From UBA9676 sp963730065 (lineage in GTDB: Bacteria; Actinomycetota; Actinomycetes; Streptosporangiales; Streptosporangiaceae), in NCBI GenBank assembly GCA_963730065.1, contig CAVSQL010000020.1, forward strand, positions 310,001-374,000: a stretch of DNA of 64,000 bases. The letters are read 5' to 3'. The position numbers and the translations under genes are program-made. The notes below the pieces were generated by a model. It made no database searches and had not been told where the DNA came from. It saw only the letters and a program-made list of their open reading frames with translations. Position 1 is the stretch's first letter, and each line of letters begins with the position of its first letter. Below are positions 34,786-42,391 of this stretch, piece after piece.

Positions 34786-36054
34786 TCAGGTGAGGAAGTA
34801 TATCTGGAAGAAAAAATAGTCGCCGGTGCCCGTCCAGAAACTCTGGCCGGCGGCTTTGGCGAAGATTGGGTCGCGCCGCAGCAGGCTGCCGAGAACAAGG
34901 TGCGCCGCCCTATTGGCTGGCCCAATTTCGGTAATAGCGCCCGAGGCGAAGACCTGCACCAGCCCGACCGGCCTGCCCCGCAGCCGGCGGGCGGCCAGCT
35001 GCTGGTCGAGCCGCCTCATGATGCGGCTGATCGCCAGCGGCCTCGTGGCGGCGGCCATGACGGCCGCCGGTGAGACGCGGACGGTAAACGAGACAGGAAA
35101 GCTGAGCGCCAGCTGGTCGGCCGCTGTCGCGGAGGCCGGGCTGCTGCCGGCTTTCCGGTCGGGCCTGGCCTGGTGCTGCGAGATATTGGTCAGGGTGATG
35201 CTCAGCCCGAGCGCGGCCACGACGGCCGCGGCGGTGAGCAGGCGCCGCCGCCTCGGTGCCCGCCGCCGCGGCTGGCCCGCGTCCCAGGGCCCATCGTCGT
35301 CCTGGCCGCGGTGATAGGCGGGATTCCGGGTCAGGGCGAGCTGGCCGGCGGCTCCGGTCCCGAACTGCCGCGGGAGCGACAGGCCCCGGCTGGCCAGGGT
35401 ATACAGCAGCTGGCCGTAGATGGCCGCGAAGGTCAGGAACTCGGGCCCGTCGGGCATCCCGTTGCGCATGATGCCGATCAGCGTGCCGGTGAGCGCCGTG
35501 TACATCGTCCCGGGCGGGGAAAAGTGGAACGGGCTGGGCGATGCCGAGACGAGGGCATAAGCGCCCTCGACGGCGGCCTGTCCGGAAAGCGCCTCGGTGA
35601 CGGCGCTCGCCGGCGCCGCGCGCCCGCTGAGGCAGCAGTCCAGGATGAGGATCCGGTGGGCGGCGGGGCTGCGGAGCATGGCGTCGCGGACGCGGCTGAT
35701 CGCCAGCGCGCTGGCCGGCAGCTCAGCGGTGTCGGTCTCGGCCACGCTGAGAAACAGCTCGCCAGCCGGGCCGGGCCCGCCATGGCCGGCCCAGTAGACG
35801 AGCAGGGTGTCCTCGGCGCGGGCGGCGTACTCGCGCAGCGCGCGGTCGGCCGCCCCGGCGGTGGCGGGATCGGCGATCACGATGCACCGGCCGGGCGGGA
35901 AGGCGCCCAGCGCCGGGTCGGTGAGCACCTCGGCCAGCCCGGTCAGATTGCCCGCCGCGGCCGGTACGTCGGCCAGGTCGGCGGACGCGAACGTGCTGGT
36001 GCCGATCAGCACCGCATATGAACGCCGCGGGTCAGATGCCAGGGCCACCACCAC
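34786..36054 (-). CDS. Caspase-like (peptidase C14) protein with one membrane helix
   Basis: 422 aa if started at the GTG run 36048-36054; a GTG at 36144 would add 30 Arg/Pro-rich residues. Residues 8-230 are a caspase fold: SYAVLIGTSTF, catalytic His in VYWAGHGGPGP and catalytic Cys in ILILDCCLSGRA. After an Arg-rich stretch there is one membrane helix (LLTAAAVVAALGLSITL) and a C-terminal domain of about 130 residues (GLVQVFASGAITEIGPANRA) that I cannot place. Bacterial caspase-like proteins serve in signalling, defence or cell death; with the positive-inside rule the protease domain is cytosolic. No NTPase or partner gene is adjacent. Confidence 0.88.
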   Translation of the reverse strand: MVVALASDPRRSYAVLIGTSTFASADLADVPAAAGNLTGLAEVLTDPALGAFPPGRCIVIADPATAGAADRALREYAARAEDTLLVYWAGHGGPGPAGELFLSVAETDTAELPASALAISRVRDAMLRSPAAHRILILDCCLSGRAAPASAVTEALSGQAAVEGAYALVSASPSPFHFSPPGTMYTALTGTLIGIMRNGMPDGPEFLTFAAIYGQLLYTLASRGLSLPRQFGTGAAGQLALTRNPAYHRGQDDDGPWDAGQPRRRAPRRRRLLTAAAVVAALGLSITLTNISQHQARPDRKAGSSPASATAADQLALSFPVSFTVRVSPAAVMAAATRPLAISRIMRRLDQQLAARRLRGRPVGLVQVFASGAITEIGPANRAAHLVLGSLLRRDPIFAKAAGQSFWTGTGDYFFFQIYFLT

Positions 36055-36203
36055 CTCAGCCGGCGCCCGGCGGCCCAGTCGGCGCGGGGGGCGCCCCTCA
36101 ACCTTAAGCCAGCCTGGTGGCCGGGACCCGTCCCATGGCCACACCGCCGCGCCGGGCGCCAGCGCCCCGCCTTCAGCGCCGCCCCTCAGCGCTCCCGCCC
36201 TGG

Positions 36204-36340
36204 GGCGTCCCGGTCACCGGGCGCCAGCGCCCGCCCTCGGCGTCCGCCAGCATCGCCCGCGGCGTCCCGGTCACCGGGCGCCGGCGCCCACCTTCGGCGT
36301 CCGCCAGCGTCCCCCCGCGGCGTCCCCGGTCACAGGCGTT
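36204..36340. repeat. 57-bp tandem repeat, two full copies and a partial third
   Basis: Units begin at 36204, 36261 and about 36319 (the third truncated after about 20 bp). Copies differ at a few positions. A less similar partial copy lies upstream at about 36150-36200. The repeat ends in the last bases of the 36330-37262 hydrolase gene, so it may have altered that gene's 3' end. Confidence 0.75.
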
Positions 36341-37262
36341 CGGTGAGCCAGCTGGCGAGGCGGGCCGCGGCCGGGTCCACGTAGGCGGGATTGTCATAGA
36401 GGTCGATGTGGTTGGTGGTGTCGAGCCAGAGGAACTCCTTGTCGGCCGTCTGGGCCCGCTGGTAGACGGCCTCGGCGGCACCCGGCGAGCAGAAATCGTC
36501 GGTGCGGCCGTGGATGAACAGGGCCGGGGCGCCGGACAGGAAGTCCGCCCCGATCGCGGCGTCGAAGGTGAGCAGCTCGCGGATGGACAGGCGGGTGACC
36601 CGGTTCACCCAGCCCGGCGCCGCCGACCGCTCGGTGCCGTAGTAGTCCCACGGCTCGCGGCCGGGCATGCCCGCCGGGCCGCCGTCGCGGTCAACGGCCG
36701 GGATGTACTCGATCTCGCCGGTGCTGAACTGCCGCTGCTCGACTGCGGAGAAGACCCGCATCTGCTCCCGGTACCCGTCGTCTCCCATGCCCTGGCGCAT
36801 CGCGCGCGGGTCGTTGAACGCGGCGGCGACGAACGCGGCGGCGCGGATACGCGGGTCGAAAGCGCTGTGGCGCAGGGCGTAGCCGCCGCCGAGGCAGATC
36901 CCGACGCAGCCGAGCCGGCCGGCGTCGACCGCGGGGTGCGCGGCGAGGGCGCTGGTCGCGGCGCGAAGGTCCTCCAGCTTCCCCGCCGAGTCCTCGTGCT
37001 GCCGCGGCTCGCCGCCGCTGGCCCCGAAGTTGCGGTGGTCGAACACCAGCGTGGCCAGCCCGCCGTCGGCGAGCCGGTGGGCATAGACCGAGACGACCTG
37101 CTCCTTCACGCCGGTGAACGGCCCGGTCAGCACGATCCCGGGAACACCGGCCATCCCGTCCGCCGGCCGGTTCCGGGGTGTGCGCAGGATGGCCGCGACG
37201 GGCTGGCCGCGAACGGGAAACTCCAGCGCTGCCTCGTCGTGGCCGGCCGCGGTCGTGTTCAT
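36330..37262 (-). CDS. Alpha/beta hydrolase with Cys nucleophile (dienelactone-hydrolase-like)
   Basis: 310 aa. Oxyanion region GIVLTGPFTGVKEQ, VFDHRNFGASGG, nucleophile elbow VGICLGGGYAL with Cys in place of Ser, acid in LFIHGRTDDF and His in LDTTNHIDLYD. A Cys nucleophile in GxCxGG is characteristic of dienelactone hydrolases, so a lactone or thioester-like substrate is plausible. It is divergent from the HxlR regulator, which may control it. Confidence 0.88.
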   Translation of the reverse strand: MNTTAAGHDEAALEFPVRGQPVAAILRTPRNRPADGMAGVPGIVLTGPFTGVKEQVVSVYAHRLADGGLATLVFDHRNFGASGGEPRQHEDSAGKLEDLRAATSALAAHPAVDAGRLGCVGICLGGGYALRHSAFDPRIRAAAFVAAAFNDPRAMRQGMGDDGYREQMRVFSAVEQRQFSTGEIEYIPAVDRDGGPAGMPGREPWDYYGTERSAAPGWVNRVTRLSIRELLTFDAAIGADFLSGAPALFIHGRTDDFCSPGAAEAVYQRAQTADKEFLWLDTTNHIDLYDNPAYVDPAAARLASWLTERL

Positions 37263-37378
37263 ACTGCGGAGTCTGTCAGCCGGCCCTGAGCGGAACCGGA
37301 CCGGCGGCCAGCGGGCCGTGGACCAGGGAGGAGTTCACGGCCAACACGGTGCCTTCGACCCGCTCGATTCGTGGGTGT

Positions 37379-37439
37379 CATGGGCACATAGAATCAGCAA
37401 CCATCCGTAACGACCAGTACGCACTTTCTGGTGCCCATG
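37379..37439. promoter_or_regulatory. Inverted repeat in the hydrolase/HxlR divergent region
   Basis: CATGGGCAC (37379-37387) and GTGCCCATG (37431-37439) are perfect 9-bp arms 43 bp apart around an AT-richer core. A candidate HxlR operator pair; the second arm lies 10 bp before the HxlR start. Confidence 0.45.
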
Positions 37440-37449
37440 GAGGCCTGCG

Positions 37450-37824
37450 ATGCCCAGCCAGCCCGCCTACGGGTGCCCCGTCGAGGTGCCGGTCAGCATG
37501 GTGGGCGGCAAGTGGAAGCTCGTCATCCTCTTCTACCTCTTGCAGGAGCCGCGCCGGACCGGCGAGCTGCGCCGCCTCATCCCGGCCATCACCCAGAAGA
37601 TGCTCACCCAGCAGTTGCGCGAGCTCGAAGCCGACGGCCTGGTCAGCCGCACCGTGTATGACCAGGTTCCGCCGAAGGTCGTCTACGACGTCCAGCGGGC
37701 CGAGCGCGCCCGGCTCGACGAGCTGCTGCAGGCGCTCTGCGGCTGGGGCCTTTACTGGGCCGGCAAGACCGGCGCCAGGATCCTCGCCTTCGAGCGCGGC
37801 ACCGAGGGGTCCCAGACCGCGTAG
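37450..37824 (+). CDS. HxlR-family transcriptional regulator
   Basis: 124 aa from ATG 37450, with GGAGG 6 nt upstream. Family start YGCPVEVPVSMVGGKWKLVI contains the conserved, possibly redox-active Cys. The winged helix follows: TGELRRLIPAITQKMLTQQLRELEADGLVSRTVY. Small dimeric repressors of this family often control oxidoreductases or hydrolases next door; here the divergent Cys-hydrolase gene is the likely target. Confidence 0.93.
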   Translation: MPSQPAYGCPVEVPVSMVGGKWKLVILFYLLQEPRRTGELRRLIPAITQKMLTQQLRELEADGLVSRTVYDQVPPKVVYDVQRAERARLDELLQALCGWGLYWAGKTGARILAFERGTEGSQTA

Positions 37825-37880
37825 CCCGGGCGGCAGGCCCGCCCGGCACATGCCTACCGTGAAGCGCGGCGCCGGCAGGG

Positions 37881-38015
37881 GGGCCATTGACGCGACGCCA
37901 GGAGGAGGGCCCATTGATGCGACGTCAGGAGGAGGGCCCCATTGATGCGACGTCAGGAGGAGGGCCCCATTGACGCGACGCCGGGAGGAGGGGCCATGAC
38001 GCGACGCCGGGAGGA
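37881..38015. repeat. Five tandem 26-28-bp units, each ending in a Shine-Dalgarno sequence
   Basis: Units 37881-37906, 37907-37933, 37934-37961, 37962-37989 and 37990-38015 each run GGGCCCCATTGATGCGACG and end CAGGAGGA or CGGGAGGA. The last one supplies the ribosome site for ATG 38023. Units 2 and 3 hold ATGs of their own; the ATG of unit 3 (37945) is in frame with the gene and would add 26 residues. Confidence 0.85.
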
Positions 38016-38022
38016 GGGCCCC

Positions 38023-39546
38023 ATGGCCGGGCCGGTGGTGCTGCTTGACGGCCGGACGCTGAGCTGCGGACAGGTCCGGGACGTCGCGCGGGGCACCGCG
38101 GCGGCGATGGTCAGCGAGCGCGGCTGGGAGCGCGCCGAGGCCGCCGCGCGGACCGCGGCCGAGGTGGCGGCCCGGCGGGACGTGTACGGCCGGACCACCG
38201 GCGTGGGCGCCAACCGCGACCAGCGGGTCGCCGCGGCGGACCGGGCGGGGCACGGGCTGCGGCTGCTGCGCAGCCACGCGGGCGGCGGCGGCCCGGCCGT
38301 CGCCGCCGAGCTGAGCCGGGCGATGCTGGTGGTGCGGGCCAACCAGATAGCGGCCGGCGGCTCAGGCGTGGATCCCGGCGTGCTCGGCCCGCTGCTTGAC
38401 GGCGTGAACACCGGGCTCTCGGTCCCGGTACCGCGGTACGGGGCGATCGGCACCGGGGACCTCACGGCGCTGGCGGCGACCGCGCTGTGCCTGCTCGGCG
38501 AGCGGGACTGGCTGGGCGGGCAGGCCCCGCAGCCCCGGTTCCCACTCGCCTCGGCGGACGCGCTGGCCTTCCTGTCCAGTAACGCGGCCACCGTGGGCGA
38601 GGCCGCGCTGGGCTGCGCCGACCTCACGGAACTGGTCAGCGCCGCGATCGTGATCGCGGCGCTGTCACATCGCGCGGTCGCCGCCTCCACCGAGCCTTAC
38701 GCGGCGGCCGTGCACGAGGCGCGCCGTTATCCCGGGCAGCAGGCGGTGGCGGCCGCGCTGCGGGCGCTGCTCGCGGACTCCGGCCAGCCAGCGGACGGGC
38801 GCCCGGAGGGCACGCGGCGGACGGACGGGCAGGCACCGGGCCGGATCCAGGATCCGTACGGGTACCGGGCGCTGCCGCAGGTGCACGGTCCGGCCATGGA
38901 CGCCGTACGTCACGCGGAGGCGACGGTGACCGCCGAGCTGAACGCCGCGGCGGAGAATCCCCTGATCGACGTGGCCGGCGCTACGGTCTGGCACAACGGG
39001 AACTTCCACACGGCCTATGTGGGGCTGGCCCTGGACGCGGCGCGGGCCGCCCTGTTCCAGACCGCCGCCCTCTCGGCGGCCCGGCTCGGGACGCTGGTTG
39101 AGCCGGCCTTCACGGGCCTGGCCCCGTTCCTGGCCACCGACCCGCCGCCGAGCTCGGGGATCATGATCCTGGAGTACGTGACGCACTCCGCGATCGCCGA
39201 CATCCGCCGGCTGGCCGCCCCGGCCGCGCTGGGCAGTGCGGTGCTGTCACGGGGGGCCGAGGAGCACGCCGGGTTCTCCACCCAGTCCGCCCGGGCCACC
39301 ACCGACGTCATCGGCGCCTACCGGATCGTGCTGGGATGTGAGCTGGTGGCCGCGGTCCGGGCGCTCCGGCTGCGCGGGACCCGGCCGGGCGGGCCAAGCC
39401 TGGTGGCCGCGTTCGACCTGGCCGCGTCGGCGCTGCCAGCCGGCACCGCCGACCGGCCGCTGGACGCCGATCTGGTCGCGGCGCAGGACCTGCTGGGCGC
39501 GCTCGCCGCGTTCGCCGGGCCGGACGAGGAACCGGAGGGCCGATGA
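38023..39546 (+). CDS. Aromatic amino acid ammonia-lyase-family protein with atypical MIO triad
   Basis: 507 aa. I chose ATG 38023 because GGGAGGA lies 7 nt upstream and family similarity starts here (VVLLDGRTLSCGQV). Histidine/phenylalanine ammonia-lyase hallmarks: YGRTTGVGANRDQRV, NQIAAGGSG, QDPYGYRALPQVHGP, ELNAAAENPLIDV and GNFHTAYVGLALD. The MIO-forming Ala-Ser-Gly is replaced by Gly143-Thr144-Gly145 (AIGTGDLTALA). MIO forms from ASG in characterised enzymes; whether GTG can cyclise is unclear, so this may be a different lyase or mutase, or inactive. The next gene starts inside its stop (ATGA). Confidence 0.88.
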   Translation: MAGPVVLLDGRTLSCGQVRDVARGTAAAMVSERGWERAEAAARTAAEVAARRDVYGRTTGVGANRDQRVAAADRAGHGLRLLRSHAGGGGPAVAAELSRAMLVVRANQIAAGGSGVDPGVLGPLLDGVNTGLSVPVPRYGAIGTGDLTALAATALCLLGERDWLGGQAPQPRFPLASADALAFLSSNAATVGEAALGCADLTELVSAAIVIAALSHRAVAASTEPYAAAVHEARRYPGQQAVAAALRALLADSGQPADGRPEGTRRTDGQAPGRIQDPYGYRALPQVHGPAMDAVRHAEATVTAELNAAAENPLIDVAGATVWHNGNFHTAYVGLALDAARAALFQTAALSAARLGTLVEPAFTGLAPFLATDPPPSSGIMILEYVTHSAIADIRRLAAPAALGSAVLSRGAEEHAGFSTQSARATTDVIGAYRIVLGCELVAAVRALRLRGTRPGGPSLVAAFDLAASALPAGTADRPLDADLVAAQDLLGALAAFAGPDEEPEGR

Positions 39547-40214
39547 TGGCGGAGGCCGGGACGACGCGCTGGAACGAGCTGGCCGACCTGCCGTTCGCCG
39601 CCGCGCTGCGGCCCGGCCCGGGCGGCCTGGCACCGGCCGAGGACTATGACAGCGCCCACTTCGACCAGCTGGACCTCACCGGCCCCGACGCGTCGGGCAG
39701 CCGGTTCCTGGACTGCGCCTTCACCCGGGTGTCCATCCAGGACGGACGGCTGCGCCGCGCCAGGTTCGCCGATGTCTGGCTGCGCGACGTGCGCCTGATA
39801 TCGACCACCCTGGCCGAGACCAGCTGGGTGGATGCGGCGGTCATCGGGAGCGTCGCCGCTGGCGTGGAGGCGTTCGGGGCGCAGCTGCGCCGGGTGAGCC
39901 TGCGCGGCTGCAAGCTCGACTCGGTGAACTTCCGGGAAGCCGCCCTGGTGGATGTGACCTTCGACAACTGCGTGCTGCGCGACGTGGACTTCGCCGGCGC
40001 GACGCTGACCAGGACCGCCTTCCGGGGCTCCCAGCTGACCACGACCAACTTCGCCCGCGTCACCCTGGACCAGGTCGACCTGCGCGGCGCCGAGCTGGGC
40101 ATCACCATCGATCCCGAATGCCTGCGCGGCGCGATCGTGACCACCGCGCAGCTCGCGGAGATCGCGCCCCTGCTCGCCGAGAGCATCGGCCTGATCGTGA
40201 CGGACGGTCCCTAA
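39543..40214 (+). CDS. Pentapeptide-repeat protein
   Basis: 223 aa; ATG 39543 overlaps the ammonia-lyase-like stop by 4 bp. Right-handed beta-helix repeats with Leu/Phe at every fifth position run from about residue 40 to 195 (FLDCAFTRVS, LRRARFADVWLRDVRL, LRGCKLDSVNFREAALVDV, LRDVDFAGATLTRTAF). Such proteins can mimic DNA and protect gyrase, or act as scaffolds. The coupling to a lyase-like gene is unusual. Confidence 0.92.
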   Translation: MMAEAGTTRWNELADLPFAAALRPGPGGLAPAEDYDSAHFDQLDLTGPDASGSRFLDCAFTRVSIQDGRLRRARFADVWLRDVRLISTTLAETSWVDAAVIGSVAAGVEAFGAQLRRVSLRGCKLDSVNFREAALVDVTFDNCVLRDVDFAGATLTRTAFRGSQLTTTNFARVTLDQVDLRGAELGITIDPECLRGAIVTTAQLAEIAPLLAESIGLIVTDGP

Positions 40215-41170
40215 GGTTCCAGCGCCGCGGGAAGCAGCTGCCTGAGCAGGCCCGTTATGCTCGCGGCCTCGTCGTTGGCCAGGATGACGATGCTGGCCGC
40301 CCGGTCCGGGATCCAGCAGGCGAAGGACTGGTAGCCCGGGTTGTCCCCGGGGTGGTAGAAGGCCGCGCGCCCGGCGAAGACCCCGGTAAACATGCCGTAG
40401 CCGTAACCGGTGGTGGTCAGCCGGGGCTCACCTTCCTCATCGTCGTCCAGGGGCGCGTGCGCGGTGCACATCGCGCGCAGCGAACTCGCGGCGATCAGCT
40501 CACCGGAGTGCAGGGCGACGGTGAACCTGGTCAGGTCGCCCGCGGTGGACCAGATGTCGCCGGTGCCAGGCATCGCGCCCAGATCCCAGGGCGCCACCGG
40601 CTGACCGTCCTGGTAGCCGCGGGCCGCAGCGGCCGGGGCACCGCCCACGGTGGTCCGGGTCAGCTTCAGCGGGGACAGGATCCGCTCGGCAAGGAACTCC
40701 GGGTAGGGCTGGCCGCTGGCCCGCTCCACGATGAACCCAGCCAGCAGGAAGCCCGGGCTGCTGTAGTGCCACTGCGCGCCGGGCTCGGTGCGCAAAGGCG
40801 TGGCCTGGATGATCCGCAGCCGCTCGCTGATCCTCATCGGCTCGGCCGGGTCCAGGCCTGGGGCCTCGAGCCAGTGCGGGATGCCCGCGGTGTGGGACAG
40901 CAGGTGATGGAGCGTGACCTGCCGCCACTGCGGCGCGCCTCCGGGCAGCCACCGGTCAACCGGCTCGCGCAGGTCGAGCCGCCCGGACTCGGCCAGCAGC
41001 ATGACCGCAGCGGCGGCGAACTGCTTGCTCACCGAGCAGAGCTGGAACGGCGTCACCGAGGTGCACGGGACACCGGCCCCGACGTCGGCCAGGCCCGCGG
41101 CCAGATCCGCCTCGACCGATCCGCCCTGGGTCACCATGGCCGTACCGCGAAGACCCTCGACCGGGCGCAT
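40211..41170 (-). CDS. Serine hydrolase of the beta-lactamase class C / DD-peptidase family
   Basis: 319 aa. S-x-x-K motif in QLCSVSKQFAAAAV, Tyr motif WHYSSPGFLLAG and the HxG motif FYHPGDNPGYQSF. No signal peptide, so a cytosolic esterase or peptidase of the family is more likely than a periplasmic beta-lactamase. It converges on the pentapeptide gene, overlapping by 4 bp. Confidence 0.9.
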   Translation of the reverse strand: MRPVEGLRGTAMVTQGGSVEADLAAGLADVGAGVPCTSVTPFQLCSVSKQFAAAAVMLLAESGRLDLREPVDRWLPGGAPQWRQVTLHHLLSHTAGIPHWLEAPGLDPAEPMRISERLRIIQATPLRTEPGAQWHYSSPGFLLAGFIVERASGQPYPEFLAERILSPLKLTRTTVGGAPAAAARGYQDGQPVAPWDLGAMPGTGDIWSTAGDLTRFTVALHSGELIAASSLRAMCTAHAPLDDDEEGEPRLTTTGYGYGMFTGVFAGRAAFYHPGDNPGYQSFACWIPDRAASIVILANDEAASITGLLRQLLPAALEP

Positions 41171-41264
41171 ATCGCGATCCTAGGTGCCCGTGCCGTACTC
41201 ACCGCTGGCCACTCCGCCCAGCCGTGACACCGCCATGCCGCGGAGCAGCGGCGGGCAAATTCAT

Positions 41265-41293
41265 TTGACATCTTATGGTTCGATGACTAACTT
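41265..41293 (+). promoter_or_regulatory. Sigma-70-type promoter for the SDR gene
   Basis: TTGACA (41265-41270), 17-bp spacer and TAACTT (41288-41293), 44 bp before ATG 41337. It is AT-rich compared with its surroundings, a good housekeeping-type promoter. Confidence 0.7.
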
Positions 41294-41336
41294 TCAAGCC
41301 AGGGGGCCCACCAGGGAGATCGGCTGAGGAGGAACC

Positions 41337-42149
41337 ATGACTGAGCTGCCGTTCCAGGGCCGGGTGGCCCTGGTCGCGGGGGCGAGCCGGGGTATCGGGG
41401 CCGCCACCGCCGAGGCGTTCGCCGCCGCTGGCGCCGCCGTCGTGCTCGGCGCTCGCGACATCGCGGCCCTGGAGTCGGTCGCCAAGCGCATCGAGGCCAG
41501 CGGGGGCCGGGCGCTGGCCGTCCGGGCCGACGTGGCGGACGCCGACTCGAACCGCGAGCTGGCCGGGGCGGCGATCGAGGCGTTCGGGCGGCTCGACGCG
41601 GCGTTCAACAACGCCACCGACGGGCCGCTGCCAGCGCCGCTCGCCGACATCGAGCCGGCCGACTTCGACCGCGGCATCGCCACCAACATCCGCGGCACCT
41701 TCCTCGGCATGAAGTTCCAGATCCCGGCCATGCTCCGGTCCGGCGGCGGCGCGATCGTGAACATGGCGTCGATCGCCGGGCTCAACGCCACGGCCAACCT
41801 CGCCGCGTACGTGGCCGGCAAGGCCGGGATCATCGGCCTGACCAAGGTCGCCGCGCTGGACTACGCCGACCAGGGCATCCGGGTGAATGTGGTGGCGCCC
41901 GGCCCGATCCTGACCCACCATCTGGAGGCCGCGGGACCGGAGGCGCAGCGGCTGGCCGGGCTCTCCACCCCGATGCGCAGGACCGGCAGCGTCTCCGAGG
42001 TGGCGCAGACGGTGCTGTGGCTCTGCTCGGACCAGTCATCGTTCATCACGGGGGCGGTAATCCCCGTCGACGGCGGGCAGGCGGCCGGGAACAAGCCGCC
42101 GCAGATGTACCGGCAGGGGCAGCCGATGACCGCGCCGGCTGCGGACTGA
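41337..42149 (+). CDS. Short-chain dehydrogenase/reductase
   Basis: 270 aa, with GAGGAGGAACC before ATG 41337. Classical SDR: NAD(P) motif VAGASRGIGAATAEAF, NNAT in AAFNNATDG, catalytic Ser in IVNMASIAGL and Y-x-x-x-K in AAYVAGKAG, and the end ITGAVIPVDGGQA. The Arg/Asp pattern after the glycine motif (GARDIAAL) suggests NADP preference. Substrate unknown. Confidence 0.94.
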   Translation: MTELPFQGRVALVAGASRGIGAATAEAFAAAGAAVVLGARDIAALESVAKRIEASGGRALAVRADVADADSNRELAGAAIEAFGRLDAAFNNATDGPLPAPLADIEPADFDRGIATNIRGTFLGMKFQIPAMLRSGGGAIVNMASIAGLNATANLAAYVAGKAGIIGLTKVAALDYADQGIRVNVVAPGPILTHHLEAAGPEAQRLAGLSTPMRRTGSVSEVAQTVLWLCSDQSSFITGAVIPVDGGQAAGNKPPQMYRQGQPMTAPAAD

Positions 42150-42171
42150 CGCTGGGGCTGACGGGCAGACG

Positions 42172-42303
42172 GTGCGACCTGGCACGCGCTGAACGCTGGT
42201 GCCAGGTGCACCGATCCGCCCGGTACCGGGGCCTCGCCCCCCGGGCGGATGTGTGCGTCTGGCCCAGGGCGTTTCGCCGTTGCCAGATGCACCGTCCGGC
42301 CGG
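42172..42303. repeat. Duplicated hairpin-forming unit, 81 bp apart
   Basis: Unit 1 from 42172 contains CCTGGCAC...GTGCCAGG; unit 2 from 42253 contains TCTGGC...GCCAGA. Each is followed by TGCACCG and a CCG-rich end, and they align over about 50 bp. Between them CCGCCCGG (about 42215-42222) pairs with CCGGGCGG (about 42241-42248) as a third stem, possibly the SDR terminator. Confidence 0.55.
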
Positions 42304-42391
42304 CTCTTGCCGCACCGCGAAAACGCGTCCGTGGCGGGGTCTATTGTCGGCGGCAGGGAGCCGGAGCGCAGGGGTGGCGGGAGGGCGGGAA

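Noticed and set aside
36150..38022. Tandem repeats as a possible CRISPR array
   Set aside because: Units are directly adjacent with no unique spacers, and no cas gene is in the window.
40211..41170. Beta-lactamase giving antibiotic resistance
   Set aside because: No signal peptide, and the family is mostly esterases and peptidases; a resistance role is not supported.
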